From: Dendrocalamus latiflorus
Lineage: Eukaryota; Streptophyta; Magnoliopsida; Poales; Poaceae
Length of the DNA: 64,000 bases
Reading direction: 5' to 3'
Assembly: GCA_017311315.1 (NCBI GenBank)
Contig: CM029609.1
Span: 42,679,166 to 42,743,165 of the forward strand
Each line of letters opens with the position of its first letter. The stretch's first letter is position 1. A program made the translations under genes and the position numbers. Under the pieces are notes generated by a model. The model was given only the letters and a program-made list of their open reading frames with translations, searched no databases and was not told where the DNA came from. Shown here piece by piece: positions 1 to 10,724 of the stretch.

Positions 1-570
1 CTTTCCATCGAGTACTCGTGGACCTCAAACGAACTCCGTATGTGAAAGTTATGCACATTTGAAGTTGGGCCGTCAGGCTAAATCCGAACTGATCTGGAGG
101 CCGAATTGGATTCCAAAATATGTCCAAGTTGAACTCTTGCTTGAATTGGTGCAAAAGTGATGTGGTGCTACAAAAATATATTTTTTTCATCATTAGGTAG
201 CATCATATTCTCATTTAAAATATGTTGAAACTGAATAAACGAATTCACCTTTAGTTCAATCTTGATATTGGGCGCTATGGTCGTATGTATTGGTGGTGTG
301 GTCACATCATCCTCCCCTTCTTGATAGAAAATCGTCCTCGGTTTTAGCATATGTGTAGCCTCACGTATTGCATGATCTTCATCATAAATCTTGGTACATA
401 ATAACAAACGCAACAAACTCACATTATGTAATATCATAAATTCTTTATCAAACAAAGTAAAACCTTTTTGCAACGAGCTCACCTGATAATTTAAGTAATG
501 CGTAGGAGCTCTTGTAATTGGGACAAGTATAGCAAATATGGTTGTATCCATAGGGGTCATGTCCTCATCA
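1..570 (-). repeat. 3' LTR of the gag-only element (partial)
   Basis: This stretch is a direct repeat of about 2633-3200 with scattered substitutions and small indels. Read on the minus strand it starts TGATGAGGACATGACC and is preceded by a purine tract, as expected for a 3' LTR. Its minus-strand reading frame (168-590) resembles the PITRAxxxxLNYQV linker seen near the ends of plant gypsy polyproteins, so the LTR may overlap old coding sequence. The far end lies outside the window. Confidence 0.65.
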
Positions 571-1936
571 TCCCCCCTTCTGGAAAACAAAGCCGTCCTC
601 GGCTTTTGATAAGCTGAAAGTATGGTAACAAAGAAGTCAAGGTGTATGCATGGTACATGTATATGTCATCCGTTTTAATAATTATTCGTTGTTGCACAAT
701 TAATGTTACAAAACAGCAGCGATCATAAGAGCTCATCATATTATTAACCCAAGAGTATTCATATATGTTAATGAGCAAATCAAAATTTCTCACACAGCAA
801 TTATTGCAACTAGATTTGCAAATATAAGTGAAGTATTTATGCAATTTGAATCTCTGAAGTTGTAAACTTGCAGTGGTGGCACATATGAGCAAAGCTACTA
901 CTTTTGGAATTAAACAAAGTTTATCCATATAATCCGATTTCAGTTGAGCAATAGCAAATTCATCTAATAAGGGTGCAAAGATTTGCAAGTTCTTCCATAC
1001 ATCAATTTCATTATTCAGATTGTTAATGTTAGATGTTTCAACAATAAAAGAACACATAGGCATTGAATGATCACTAAATTTTATTTTTCTTTCATAATGA
1101 ACAAGATTGAGCATACAAGAGTTGTTGTTCAAAATAGTAAGTTTCAATTCATCCATGTGATCGCAAGTTATGCATATTCGATATACAAGAAATTGGTTTT
1201 CTACACCATAATCTCCAATCAAATTAAACTTATATCCAGAGGTGTAGGCACTAAACAAGAATTTCGAACATGCAAGTTCAGAAACTTTCTTCATTGCACA
1301 TTCCAAACTAGCAGCCTCATTAAGAATGATATAGCATAATGCATCAGCAGGGGATATTCTATCAAATACTTCCTTATGTGTAATTAATTCGACATGTGCA
1401 AAATTATGAGAATTTAGATCAGCACATGGTTCATTCAAGTAAACACAAGGAATATCAAAAGATTGCACTACAGCAGATATATACTCAAAAGGTTGCTCTA
1501 TGTCTTGTGGTAGCACCAAATCAGTACCTTTGTCATTATCGTCCTCATCAGATATTGTAGGTATCTCAAGCTTCTCCTCTAACAGCATAAGATGCACCAG
1601 ATCATCCTTCATCTCTTCAAGCATCTCAGCGGTATCTGTAGATGGAGTAGGAGCCAAAACAATGTCAGCATTTTCAGTTACCTTAAGTTGCACCTCGCTT
1701 GTGACCGTGGGTGGTGGAGGTACAAAACGACGTCGTAATTTCTTCTTCATCTCCTCCCATGTGTACATATAGTGGAACTCGTGATTCGACCACCAATGTT
1801 GAACATCACCAATCAAGGCCATCCTTGTCATGCTCATATTCTCATAAGGATCAAGATCTTGTCTTTCAAAGTAGCTATCCATTATAGTCACCCACAAGAA
1901 GTAGTCCGACGACGTACTCTCAGCGGTGAGTGGCAT
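557..1936 (-). CDS. gag-like protein of a gypsy-type retroelement
   Basis: This is an uninterrupted 459-codon minus-strand ORF. Residues about 10-75 look like a Ty3/gypsy gag core: a DYFLWVTIMDSYFERQ start, a stretch ending in DVQHWW, and a TWEEMKKKLRRRFVPP end, matching the usual W...WW...F/P layout of retrotransposon gag proteins. After a proline run the rest is acidic and then low in recognisable features. No CCHC zinc knuckle, protease or RT motif follows. The stop overlaps the polypurine tract. The first ATG at 1936 may not be the true start, since upstream sequence in the same strand is non-coding but unresolved. The open frame in an otherwise empty element suggests either recent activity or selection on gag. 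Confidence 0.6.
   Translation of the reverse strand: MPLTAESTSSDYFLWVTIMDSYFERQDLDPYENMSMTRMALIGDVQHWWSNHEFHYMYTWEEMKKKLRRRFVPPPPTVTSEVQLKVTENADIVLAPTPSTDTAEMLEEMKDDLVHLMLLEEKLEIPTISDEDDNDKGTDLVLPQDIEQPFEYISAVVQSFDIPCVYLNEPCADLNSHNFAHVELITHKEVFDRISPADALCYIILNEAASLECAMKKVSELACSKFLFSAYTSGYKFNLIGDYGVENQFLVYRICITCDHMDELKLTILNNNSCMLNLVHYERKIKFSDHSMPMCSFIVETSNINNLNNEIDVWKNLQIFAPLLDEFAIAQLKSDYMDKLCLIPKVVALLICATTASLQLQRFKLHKYFTYICKSSCNNCCVRNFDLLINIYEYSWVNNMMSSYDRCCFVTLIVQQRIIIKTDDIYMYHAYTLTSLLPYFQLIKSRGRLCFPEGGMMRT
571..580 (-). other. Polypurine tract of the gag-only element
   Basis: On the minus strand the bases are GAAGGGGGGA, directly followed by the TGATG start of the left LTR. The second LTR copy at 3200 lacks this tract and joins other DNA, which fixes the orientation. 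Confidence 0.65.
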
Positions 1937-2632
1937 GATATATACCGTTAATTATTTCCCTTCGAGTTCAAATCTACCCACGATGATATCATAATCTACC
2001 AATTTTCTCAAGTCTGTCATTGTTAGTAGAAAATAAGAAAACAAATCATAAGTAAATGTTCCTATCAACTACTAGGATATGGAGGCTCAAATCAAGTCAC
2101 GCATCTCTCAAGATTTTACCAAATTCTTACAAGTTCTTACCAAAGCAAACAAGTGGTGCAACCGGTGGCTGGTTCGTGATAACTCTGACTTAGGTGATCG
2201 GTATAGCAATTGCCAGTACAGCGAAACATGTTCGGTTAGTAGAAAAATGGAGCTTGGATAGGCTATGTATTTTGTATCAAAGGAAAACAATCAATTAATT
2301 TTAGAAATTGCACAGAATTGAATTATAGTTCGTATGTAGCACTTAGCCTATGTTGCTGATCAACCAAGGATAGAAGAAGGCTAAAATATGTGTATGGCAA
2401 TGTATAGGAGTAGTAAATACAAGATAATTCAATTGAATGCAATCTGAAATTGAAGAACACAAGAATTGACCCAAAACTTGAAAACTGAAGATTTCTGTCC
2501 ACTGGACAGCACGTCGGTATTTCGGCTGTAACTTTTTGTCAGTTGCCCTTTTTTCAATGATTCTTTTTTCTCCGTTTCCTGACGGCTTTTTCAACAACTT
2601 TTGTTTTGGGGCCAAGTTCTGGAAACCGACCG
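1937..2632 (-). other. Non-coding part of the gag-only element
   Basis: This lies between the gag ORF and the demonstrable right LTR copy. Some of it (about 2340-2632) probably belongs to the right LTR, whose left limit cannot be set because the matching part of the other LTR is outside the window. I see no gene here. Confidence 0.5.
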
Positions 2633-3200
2633 TTCCATCGAGTACTCGTGGACCTCAAACGGACTCCGTATGTGAAAGTTATGCACATTTAAAGTTGGGC
2701 CGTTATGCTGAATGCGAACTGATCTGGAGGCCGAATTGGATTCCAAAATGTGTCCAAGTTGAACTCTTGCTTGAATTGGTGCAAAAGTGATGTGGTGCTA
2801 CAAAAAAATATTTTCATCATTAGGTAGCATCATATTCTCATTTAAAATATGTTGAAACTGAAGAAACGAATTCACCTTTAATTCAATCTTGATATTGGGC
2901 GCTATGGTCATATGTGTTGGTGGCGTGGTCACATCATCCTCCCCTTCTTGATAGAAAACCGTCCTCGGTTTTAGCATATGTGTAGCCTCACGTATTGCAT
3001 GATCTTTATCATAAATCTCGGTACATAATAACAAACGCAACAAACTCACATTGTGTAATATCATAAGTTCTTTATTAAACAAAGTAAAACCTCTTTGCAA
3101 CGAGCTCACCTGATAATTTAAGTGATGCGTAGGAGCTCTTGTAATTGGGACAACAAGTATAGCAAATATGGTTATATCCATAGGGGTCATGTCCTCATCA
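2633..3200 (-). repeat. 5' LTR of the gag-only element
   Basis: This is the second copy of bases 1-570, with the same right border. It abuts, at 3201, the interior of an unrelated copia LTR, so it marks the insertion edge. The LTR probably extends further left than the part that can be compared. Confidence 0.65.
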
Positions 3201-3526
3201 AAGTGAACGTGGTCGAAAGGGTGTTTCGACCACGGTGAACAGTGATCGGTAGAATCACTGCGTGGTCGTAGGGAGTTACGACTACGGAAATTCAAGCAAG
3301 GTCGAAGGAAGGGCAGCGCAGCGACAGAGAACGTGGTCGAAACTTCAGTAGAAGTTTACGACTATGAAGCCAGAGCGATCAGAGGGGCTGCAACGCGGTC
3401 GAATGACTGTCTGAGTGGTCGTAACGCAGTGGGAGGCGGTCGTAGCCTCTTGTAAGCGGTCGAACGATTACAGGAGGTGGTCGTAGCAGTCATAAAGTCC
3501 TGGGAGCAGTCGTAAAGATTGCAACA
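3201..3526 (+). repeat. 5' LTR (3' portion) of a truncated copia element
   Basis: The stretch is rich in GTGGTCGTA and its complement, ends in gcaaca, and is followed after two bases by a primer binding site. It is clearly homologous to the right-hand part of the complete solo LTR at 60460-61422. The left part was separated by the gag-only element inserted at 3200. Confidence 0.8.
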
Positions 3527-3528
3527 AG

Positions 3529-3541
3529 TGGTATCAGAGCC
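3529..3541 (+). other. Primer binding site (initiator Met tRNA type)
   Basis: The bases TGGTATCAGAGCC are the usual plant copia primer binding site, complementary to the 3' end of initiator methionine tRNA. They lie two bases after the LTR end. Confidence 0.9.
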
Positions 3542-4570
3542 ATGGGAGAGACATCAAAGGCCAAGGAGTCCGTGTCGCTGTAGTATCCTCTTCTCACCCC
3601 GGACAACTATCCAGTCTGGGCAATGAAGATGAAGGCCAATATGCGTGCTTAGGGTATCTGGGGCGCAATTGATCCAAAGGGGAAAAGCAAGGACATTGAC
3701 GATCGACTAGATCAGATGGCATTGGCGGTGATCTATCAAGTTGTGCCTGACTCAATGATGCGACAATTGATTGGCAAAGAGACGACGTGAGATGCTTGGA
3801 CTGCACTGCAGACAATGCATGAAGGCGTTGACAGAGTGAAGGAAGTTCGACTCCAAACTCTACGGAGCAAATTTGAAGCAATGAAGATGGACAGAACCAA
3901 TCGGTGGAAGAATTCTCTGGGAAATTCAATGAAGTTGTAAATGAGATCAAATCTCTTGGCGACAATCTGGAAGACGAGGTGGCTATGAAGAAATACTTGA
4001 GAATTCTGCCAGAAAAGTTTCTTCTAGTAGTGACTACGCTCATGTACTCCCAAGAGCTTTCGAAGATGAAGATAGAGGAAGTAACAGGGGCGCTCAAGGC
4101 ACATGAGCAGCTCCTGAAGGGTTATCACACTCACAACAAAGAACAAGCACTGCTTGTAAAGGAGGACACCCGAAACTGAGGTAAGCAAAACCATGCAAAC
4201 TCGTCATCTAGGGGCGGTCGTGGCTCATCAATCGACCGAGGAGCAATCCATGGTCGAGGACATGGATATGGCCAGAGAGGTCGTGGCTTCCAGTCTGGAA
4301 GAGGAAGAAGAGGAGGACGTGGAGAAAGAGCTGGTCGAGGAGGCAGTGACAACCAGCAAGACAAATCGCATGTCCAATGTTTCGAGTGTGAGAAATTCGA
4401 CCGTTACATTGCCGAATGACGAAGTCATATCCAGTGCCATAGCTGCAAAAAGTTTGGACATTATGCAGCAAACTGCAGGAGCAAGAAGAAAGTGGAGGAA
4501 GCAAACTTTGATCAAATCTCTGAACAAAGAGAACCGGCATTGCTCTTGTCCCACTGTACTGAAGCTGTGC
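3542..4570 (+). pseudogene. copia gag, broken
   Basis: The reading starts at an ATG just after the primer binding site and gives recognisable copia gag: the LTPDNYPVWAMKMKANM core, then QTLRSKFEAMKM and later SVEEFSGKFNEVVNEI and LPEKFLLVVTTL. In-frame stops occur early (near 3581 and 3650) and near 3789, and a frameshift near 3900 moves the reading into the frame that is open at 3904-4179. Further on, two zinc-knuckle-like stretches can be seen, one damaged (CFECEKFDRY) and one good (CHSCKKFGHYAANC). Not functional. Confidence 0.85.
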
Positions 4571-5610
4571 CGACAATGATGATGCTGAATGAAGGGAAGG
4601 TATTTCCAAATTTGATGGAGAGGGGAGAGGAGACACAGGAACAGTCAGCAGATTGGTATCTCGACAATGGAGCTAGCAACCATATGACAGGCGCATACTC
4701 GATGTTTCATAAATTAGATGAGAAAGTACTAGTAAGGTGCAATTCGGAGATGGCTCAACTGTTCAGATTAAAGGAAAAGGCTCAATTCTCATGAAGTGCA
4801 AGGATGGAGGCCAGAGATGGCTGTCAGATGTATACATATACCAAGTCTGCGCAGTAACATTATAAGCCTGGGACAGCTAACCGAAGAAGGTTGTCGAATT
4901 GAGCTGAAAAATAACTACCTGAGAGTATTTGACAACAGTGAATTATTGTTAATGAAGGTACAAATGATAGTGAACTGTTTGTACAAAATTCCAATTGAGA
5001 CATGCAAACTGTAGTGCCTGAATATTTCAACGGATGATTCAGCTTGGTTGTGGCATGCAAGATTTGGTCACATCAACTTCCAAAGCCTCAAAATCATGGC
5101 AGAGAAGGAGATGGTGGTCGGCCTACCAAAGATCGATCACTCGGAGCAAATCTGCGAAGGTTGTGTGGTGGCAAAAGTCAAAACAAGCTCGCAGCTCTTT
5201 TCCATCCCAGGCACAGTTCAGAGCATCTCACCCATTGGAACTAGTGCATGCTGATCTGTGTGGACCGATCACACCACGAACGGATGCCAGAAATCAGTAC
5301 TTCATGCTGATCGTTGATGACTACTCCAGGGCTATGTGGGTGTACATGCAAAAAGGCAAAGATGAAGCTAAGTTCAGCTTTCAGAAGTTCATAGCTCTTG
5401 CCGAAAAGGAGGTCAATCACAAAGTTAAAGCTGTCACATCAGATCGAGGGGGAGAATTTCTATCAAAAGAATTCGACTCTATCTGTGAAGAGAAAGGCAT
5501 ATCAAGACATTTTACAGCTCCGTACTCACCTCAACAAAACGGAGTCGTAGAGAGAAGGAATAGAACTGTAATGGCCACAACACGAAGTCTACTGATGAGT
5601 AGCCCAGAAG
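4571..5610 (+). pseudogene. copia pol fragment: protease, GAG-pre-integrase, integrase; RT missing
   Basis: The protease active-site region WYLDNGASNHMTG is at about 4654-4692. A GAG-pre-integrase zinc-finger region follows at about 5050-5200 (WHARFGHINFQSL, then CEGC). The integrase core has its three acidic positions in view: HADLCGP, SDRGGEF and NGVVERRN (about 5245-5560). Several frameshifts separate these pieces. Homology stops near 5610, just after the integrase core. No reverse transcriptase or RNase H was found downstream, so the element is 3'-truncated or was joined to other DNA there. Confidence 0.85.
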
Positions 5611-6866
5611 GATCGAACGACGTTCGGGTATCTCCAGAAGATAAGACGTCCTTCGAGCGGCATGATCAAAGATTCAGAGGACGGACCGGTCAAAGCTATA
5701 GGTTTTTGTACAGTCAAAGCTATAGTGATCTGGTAAAAACTATCGAATGATCAGTGCTCAGAGTTGAACAGTGATTTAGCTGGTACTTGAAGGAGTACTG
5801 TTGTAGAGCACGGCTTTACGACCACGTTCAACTTCGACCACGACGGACTTCGACCACTACGGCTTTCGACCATGGCAGTACGAGCACCACAGCATGATTA
5901 CGGAAGAACAACCATGTCTATTTTCGACTACGCCTGGCTTTGACCACGACAACTCGACTGCGGCATTCCGACCATGACTAACTTCGACCACGTCTAGCTT
6001 CGACCACGACAGAATGACCATTGAAGGTAAATGTAGCTACAGTACTTTTCACGGTCGTAGCTATAGTACTTTGCATGATTGAAGCTACAGTACTTTTTCA
6101 TAATCGTAGCTACAGTACTTTGCATGGTTGAAGCTACAGTACTTTTTCATGGTCGTAGAATTTACTGGTCGTACTCGATAGTGTAGACTTTGTGATCGAT
6201 GGTCATAAACTTTGCAGTCTTACTATCGTAGTCGTAGTCTTCGTAGTCTTTTTGTCATAGTCGTAGACTTTGCAGACTATTGTTGTTGTCTTCGAGTTTA
6301 GTTGAAAGCTTTGTGATCGGTTATCGTAGGCTTCGTGGTCGATACTTGTAGACTTCATTGTCGGTTTGAGTGCTTCATTCTTATGATCTTCGAGCACCTC
6401 GAGTACTTGTGTTGGGCCAGTGGTTAGCTGGTCGGTGCGTGGTGGTCATTTCGACAGTACCAGGTAGGTATTCGGTGATCAGTGAACAATGTTCGGAGGA
6501 ACAGTCTCGTAGTTTTTGGTACTTGGAAGATGGGAGTACTCGGTAGTTAGAAGGACTTAGTCCTCGATGGTCATGGTTTTCGCGATCATGGTCAACAGAG
6601 GTGTTGCGATTGGTAGTCATAGTCATAGTGATTGGTACTCGATAGTCGGTACTCGGTGACTCTGGTTGGTAGCGATGCTTGTTATTCCTAAGTGTTTTGA
6701 GCGGAGCGATGGTATTTCCGAAATACTTGTGGTTCTCAAGTATGCGTTGAGCTAGCGGTTGTAAGAAATTGTCTGGAGCTGCTTTGTGGAAAGTGATGGA
6801 ATGTATGGTCGTGGACAACCTGGTTGATGGTTGTAGATGGTTTTAATCTTGCCTGTGGATGGACTC
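5611..6866 (+). other. Non-coding DNA rich in GGTCGTA / TCGACCACG motifs
   Basis: No coding signal is present. The segment has many short copies of the same GTGGTCG words that fill the copia LTR, in both orientations. It probably derives from LTR or 3' untranslated sequence of the same family. It ends at 6866, where a TGTAACACCCC element begins. Confidence 0.5.
6050..6165 (+). repeat. Short tandem repeat with a roughly 25/50-bp unit
   Basis: The words GAAGCTACAGTACTTTTTCA and CGTAGCTACAGTACTTTGCA alternate. Five near-identical half-units of about 25 bp can be counted. Confidence 0.75.
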
Positions 6867-8470
6867 TGTAACACCCCCATTTTTGGGAGCGTTATGAATC
6901 CCTCGCAACTGCCCAGGATTGTTCAGTTGCAAGTTACATCATTCGAGTGTATAACATTGCCAACGCAAGCTCAAATACAAAAGTCGACTTTATTACAATA
7001 AGAGGGCTTAAAGCCAAGTTTCACAGTAGGGCCAATGGCCTTCAGATATATTACACAAAAAGAGATACCACAGGCATACTTGAGCGGAGAACGACCCTAA
7101 TCCCAAGCTTCGTCCATTTCATAGAATACCACTTCTTCGTCTTCGCCTGGCTCCTCAAAGTTAGCAGTTTCTGTTTATGTTTTTAGCAAGTATAAGTACA
7201 ACTACCATACTCAGCAAGTCACACGGAGCTTATCATTAACTATATGCATGGAATATCAAATGAAGGGATAACATGTTCTTTAATTGGGTAGATGCAGTTT
7301 TAGTTAAGAAACAATTAAAAACTTGAAAAGTAACTTCATTAAGGTAAAGGGGGTTTTCAAGCGTGATTAATATTCAACATTACCACACCATTCTCAACTC
7401 CACTTATGCCTTGCTGTTGGATTCACCCATTAAACACAGCTTCACTCACCGAAGCACGGCGTATTCGAATACAATTATTTCATGACTCTGCAAAGTTGTC
7501 CTACTTTACCCACAAGATCTCTCAACTCCCGCGACAGAGTTAAGAGAACAAGGTTGTTCATTGCTCAATTCTTTATATAGCCTCCACCTAGTAGGTCCTA
7601 ATTCCCCATAAGCTCGGACGACCCCACGGATCTCATCCGACTCATAGCAATCCTACTGTTGTACGGTTAACCACCTCCCATACGAACTCACCCTCGGACT
7701 CCCCCCGCCAGTTGCAGAGGTTCAATTGAACTTGAGCAGTTATTAAACCAGGTTTGACAAAATCAACGCTTGTGGTTGGGCGGATACTATGTTCTTTACT
7801 CAGCATAAGGGTCTAGTCCTTATATTTTTCTCTGAGGCATCATCCGTGCACAAACCAATATTCAGTACACCCTGTACTGCCACTATTCCTCAACCAAGCC
7901 TCCATCCTAGGATAAGGTCTTCGGATCCACCTCTGTGATCCCCGCGTACCCTAGAACCATATTTTTGAAACTCTAAACAAATACTAAGATTCTTAATAGT
8001 GAAAAGATTTTAATGGATTCCTAAGCTATCATGTTTATATTAATATTTTATTTAATACTACTATGTTTTGTCAACATGAATATGGTCATCAAGTTAAACG
8101 GGGCTTTTTCGGGTGGTAGGTCATAACTAATATGTCATGTCATTCTAAACAGTATTTATACATAAAATAACGATTTAAACATATCATAATGAAAATACTG
8201 CTAAATAAATAATAACGACAAGATAGGCTCAATATGGTCGAGGTATGTGCGACTTGCCTTGCGAGTCTATGATTTCAACGAGTTCAAATTCCTCGGCGGG
8301 CTGGATCTGGGCTTGAGCTTCTCCCTCCTGGTCCTGCGAATCCTCGACTCCGGGAGCTAGCGCAAAACAATTAAAATAAATCAATTCCATGCCCGAAGGA
8401 ATGAGCTAGGAATAAAGAAAGAAAATCCGATAAAATTCAAATAAATTGAGATTTGGGTTTATAGGAGGGT
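6867..8470. other. Non-coding retroelement-like segment starting TGTAACACCCCC
   Basis: The TGTAACACCC start (or GGGTGTTACA end on the minus strand) is a common terminus of grass gypsy LTRs. No coding frame longer than chance, no primer site and no matching far end were found. I could not find a convincing second copy of the flanking gactc, so the limits are open. Confidence 0.4.
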
Positions 8471-10095
8471 CATATGGAGAAATGGGCCTTGGATTTGGGT
8501 TGGCGGGCTCGAAACGGATCTAGGGAGTATCAACATGGATTTTTGGGTTTTGGGTCGGGTACTGTTCATCGGGCTCGGTTACTATTCATCGGGTTCGGGT
8601 CGGGTCCGGTTAAACGGTCTGGCTCAACTGAATCGAAAGTGGCTCGGGTCGGGTGCAACAGGTTCGGGCGAATGGATTTGGCTCAGCCAACTAGGGGAGG
8701 TTCGGTCGGGTGTGACCGGTGCGGGACGAGCTGGTCTGGCTCAACCGAGTGGATGCGGCTCGGGTCGGGTGCAACGGGTTCGGCCGACCTGACTCGGCTT
8801 AGCCAACTCAAAGCGGTCGGTCGGAGGAACAGTGCGCACGCACTGTTCTTCTTCCCCAAATCCACGCGCGTGCGCAGAAGAACAGGGGAGAGGGGCGGCG
8901 ATTGGCGGCGGCGGTAGAGGGTGATGCGATGGCAATGGAGGGTATGGACGGGGTCGGGAAGGTGAGGGGGTTCCGTTTTTGGCGGTAGGAGGCCCGGCGG
9001 AGGCAGCGTTCACCGGTGGCGAGCTCCTCCCTCTTGCGGCCACTTTTGGAAATTAGAGCAAAGGGGAGCCTTCTAGGGTCATTGGGCCGGCTTTGGGGCT
9101 TCACTAGGGTTTGGGTATGTTCGAGGAGGGGTTGGCCGAAGCTAAGAAAGCCTGAGTTGGGCTAGCCACGGTGGAGGTTAACGGCGGTGGGGTGGCGTTC
9201 GGCGCCGGAGAAGAGGGGTAAGCAGGGAGCTAGGGCGGCGGTTGGGTAGGGTTTCTGGGGGCTCAAGGACACTACCGGTGAAAGGAATTGGAGGATAGAG
9301 TAGTGGAGGACCAACATTGCGCTAGGGCTTACGCTTTGGAGTTTTTGGAATTGCCGGCAATGGAGGTGGATGGGGGAGGCTTTGGGGCGTCGGGCGGGTT
9401 GCGGGGGTCGATGGCTTCGGCTAAAAGGATTGGACGCTTATATAGCGTGGCTAAGGCGGTTCGGCACCGTGCTTATCCCATGGCGACCATGGCGCGTGGC
9501 GGCCGGCGGCGTTGCCACACCCCGGGGGTCGGTTCGGGGTGTCAGGGCGGAAGAGGGTAGGTGTAAAGGGGAGCTCTGGCCAGTGGTAGCGGTGGCAAGA
9601 TCATAGGGCGCGGAGGTGCGGTGGCGCGATCAGAGGAGGTGGGCGGCGGTAAAGCGGGGACACTGCGGCCGTGGCGGCAGGTTGGCGTGGCCTGCCACGG
9701 TCTGGGGGTGAGGTACGGTGGCCGACCACCCGAGCTGAGCTGGCGGGAAACGCGCAGGTGAGGGCGGTCACGAGAAGAGCGTGATGGCGGCGAAATTTGT
9801 CAAGGCGGTGGGGTTTTTCGGAGATGAACAATATTGGCGATTTATTCCTCTAATCCGGCCGTAAAAGGAGTGATTAGGAGTAGCTTTATTCGGTGATGAG
9901 TGTGGCTTAGGTTGGGGAAGCAAAAGGACAAAACGAAAACAAGAATTGAGCTCAATTTCAGATTTTAAATTTTTCTCAGATTTTCGGTTTTGTTTCAGGA
10001 CAAGGGTGGTGTGAGTGTGTGTGCTGATGACGGTCAAGTTGTGGAGAACTTGTGCCGAGAGAAGGTTTCTTTGGTCTTCGTATATGCAGGTGAGC
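8471..10095. other. GC-rich non-coding DNA with a degenerate 117-bp repeat
   Basis: Open frames on several strands here (8474-9606) are by-products of high GC content. They show no domain, and overlapping frames are equally open. A segment beginning GGCTCGGGTCGGGTGCAAC recurs 117 bp later (about 8640 and 8757). The segment probably continues the retroelement that begins at 6867. Confidence 0.4.
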
Positions 10096-10365
10096 GTGGA
10101 GACGATCATTGTCGGTGACGAGGAGGACTGGGACTAGGAAATGGTAATCTGAGATCCAGGCGGTCGAAATGTCACGCGAGGTGGTCGTGCTCATGCTGGA
10201 GCACGTGGAAATCGAAGGTGGATGATGCGTGGAGGCGTGGAGATGGTTACGATTAGTGACGAAAAGGACCAGGACTAGAAGGGGATAATCTGAGGCTCAA
10301 ACGGTCGAGATGTCATACTAGGTGATCGGGCTCACGCTAGAGCACATGATGATGCGTGGAGAAGC
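10096..10365 (+). repeat. Tandem duplication, about 141 bp, two diverged copies
   Basis: The stretch beginning gtggagacgatcat near 10096 is repeated from 10237. Copies share words such as ACTAGGA/ACTAGAA, TAATCTGAG, CGGTCGA and AGAGCAC. No coding meaning is visible. Confidence 0.65.
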
Positions 10366-10537
10366 TATAGAAGGTGCGGTCTTGAAAGTTTCGACACGAG
10401 AGTTGGTGATACGTGATGGAGATACAGGAGGTGCGTCCTGGAGGTTTCGTCATGTGGTGAAATTGGAGATGTTATGGAAGGAATTCGAACGGGAAAGTTT
10501 AGAGATATGGTAAAACCCGTATTAGGAAGGGTTTCGG

Positions 10538-10716
10538 CAGTGGCGGAGCCAGGATTTGGTTACGCCCCAGGCTCAGTGGTGGAATGATCTAGGCTATCTG
10601 GATTGAACTATGAAAATGTTACCCAGACTAGACTGAATTTACCAGGACTATACACATGATATTTTCCCACACTCTGGGCTAAAGCCTACCCTGCTCGAGG
10701 TGTGGCTCTGCCCCTG
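10538..10716. mobile_element. hAT-type MITE, 179 bp
   Basis: The termini are CAGTGGCGGAGCCAGG and GGCTCTGCCCCTG, approximate inverted repeats. The element is bounded by a perfect 8-bp direct repeat GGTTTCGG (10530-10537 and 10717-10724), the size made by hAT transposases. A relative lies inverted at 28155-28334. Confidence 0.9.
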
Positions 10717-10724
10717 GGTTTCGG

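Larger units (their letters stand above)
1..3200 (-). mobile_element. Gypsy-type LTR element carrying only a gag-like gene (TR-GAG-like), left end outside window
   Basis: The first 570 bases recur as a direct repeat ending at 3200. Both copies end (plus strand) in the same cctcatca border. A polypurine tract sits beside the left copy on the internal side, so the element reads on the minus strand: 5' LTR on the right, 3' LTR on the left. Between the LTRs there is room only for one 459-codon ORF with a gypsy-type gag start. No protease, RT or integrase is visible. The element is inserted into the LTR of the copia element that resumes at 3201. The left end and the target duplication lie outside the window. 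The class assignment is inference. Confidence 0.7.

Noticed and set aside
1067..1339. Plus-strand frames opposite the gag-like ORF
   Set aside because: Short, no domain, fully overlapped by the longer gag-like frame.
5034..5750. 238-codon frame as an intact integrase gene
   Set aside because: Its first part is in the wrong frame relative to the GAG-pre-integrase region. Only the middle is integrase and the end is unrelated, so it is part of a broken pol.
8474..9606. Several overlapping open frames of 60-150 codons on both strands
   Set aside because: GC-rich DNA opens all frames at once. The peptides are low-complexity, with no domain, and no splice structure supports a gene.
6867..10530. 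A complete LTR retrotransposon starting TGTAACACCC
   Set aside because: No second LTR, primer site or pol domain was seen, and no repeat of the flanking gactc was found at a CA end.
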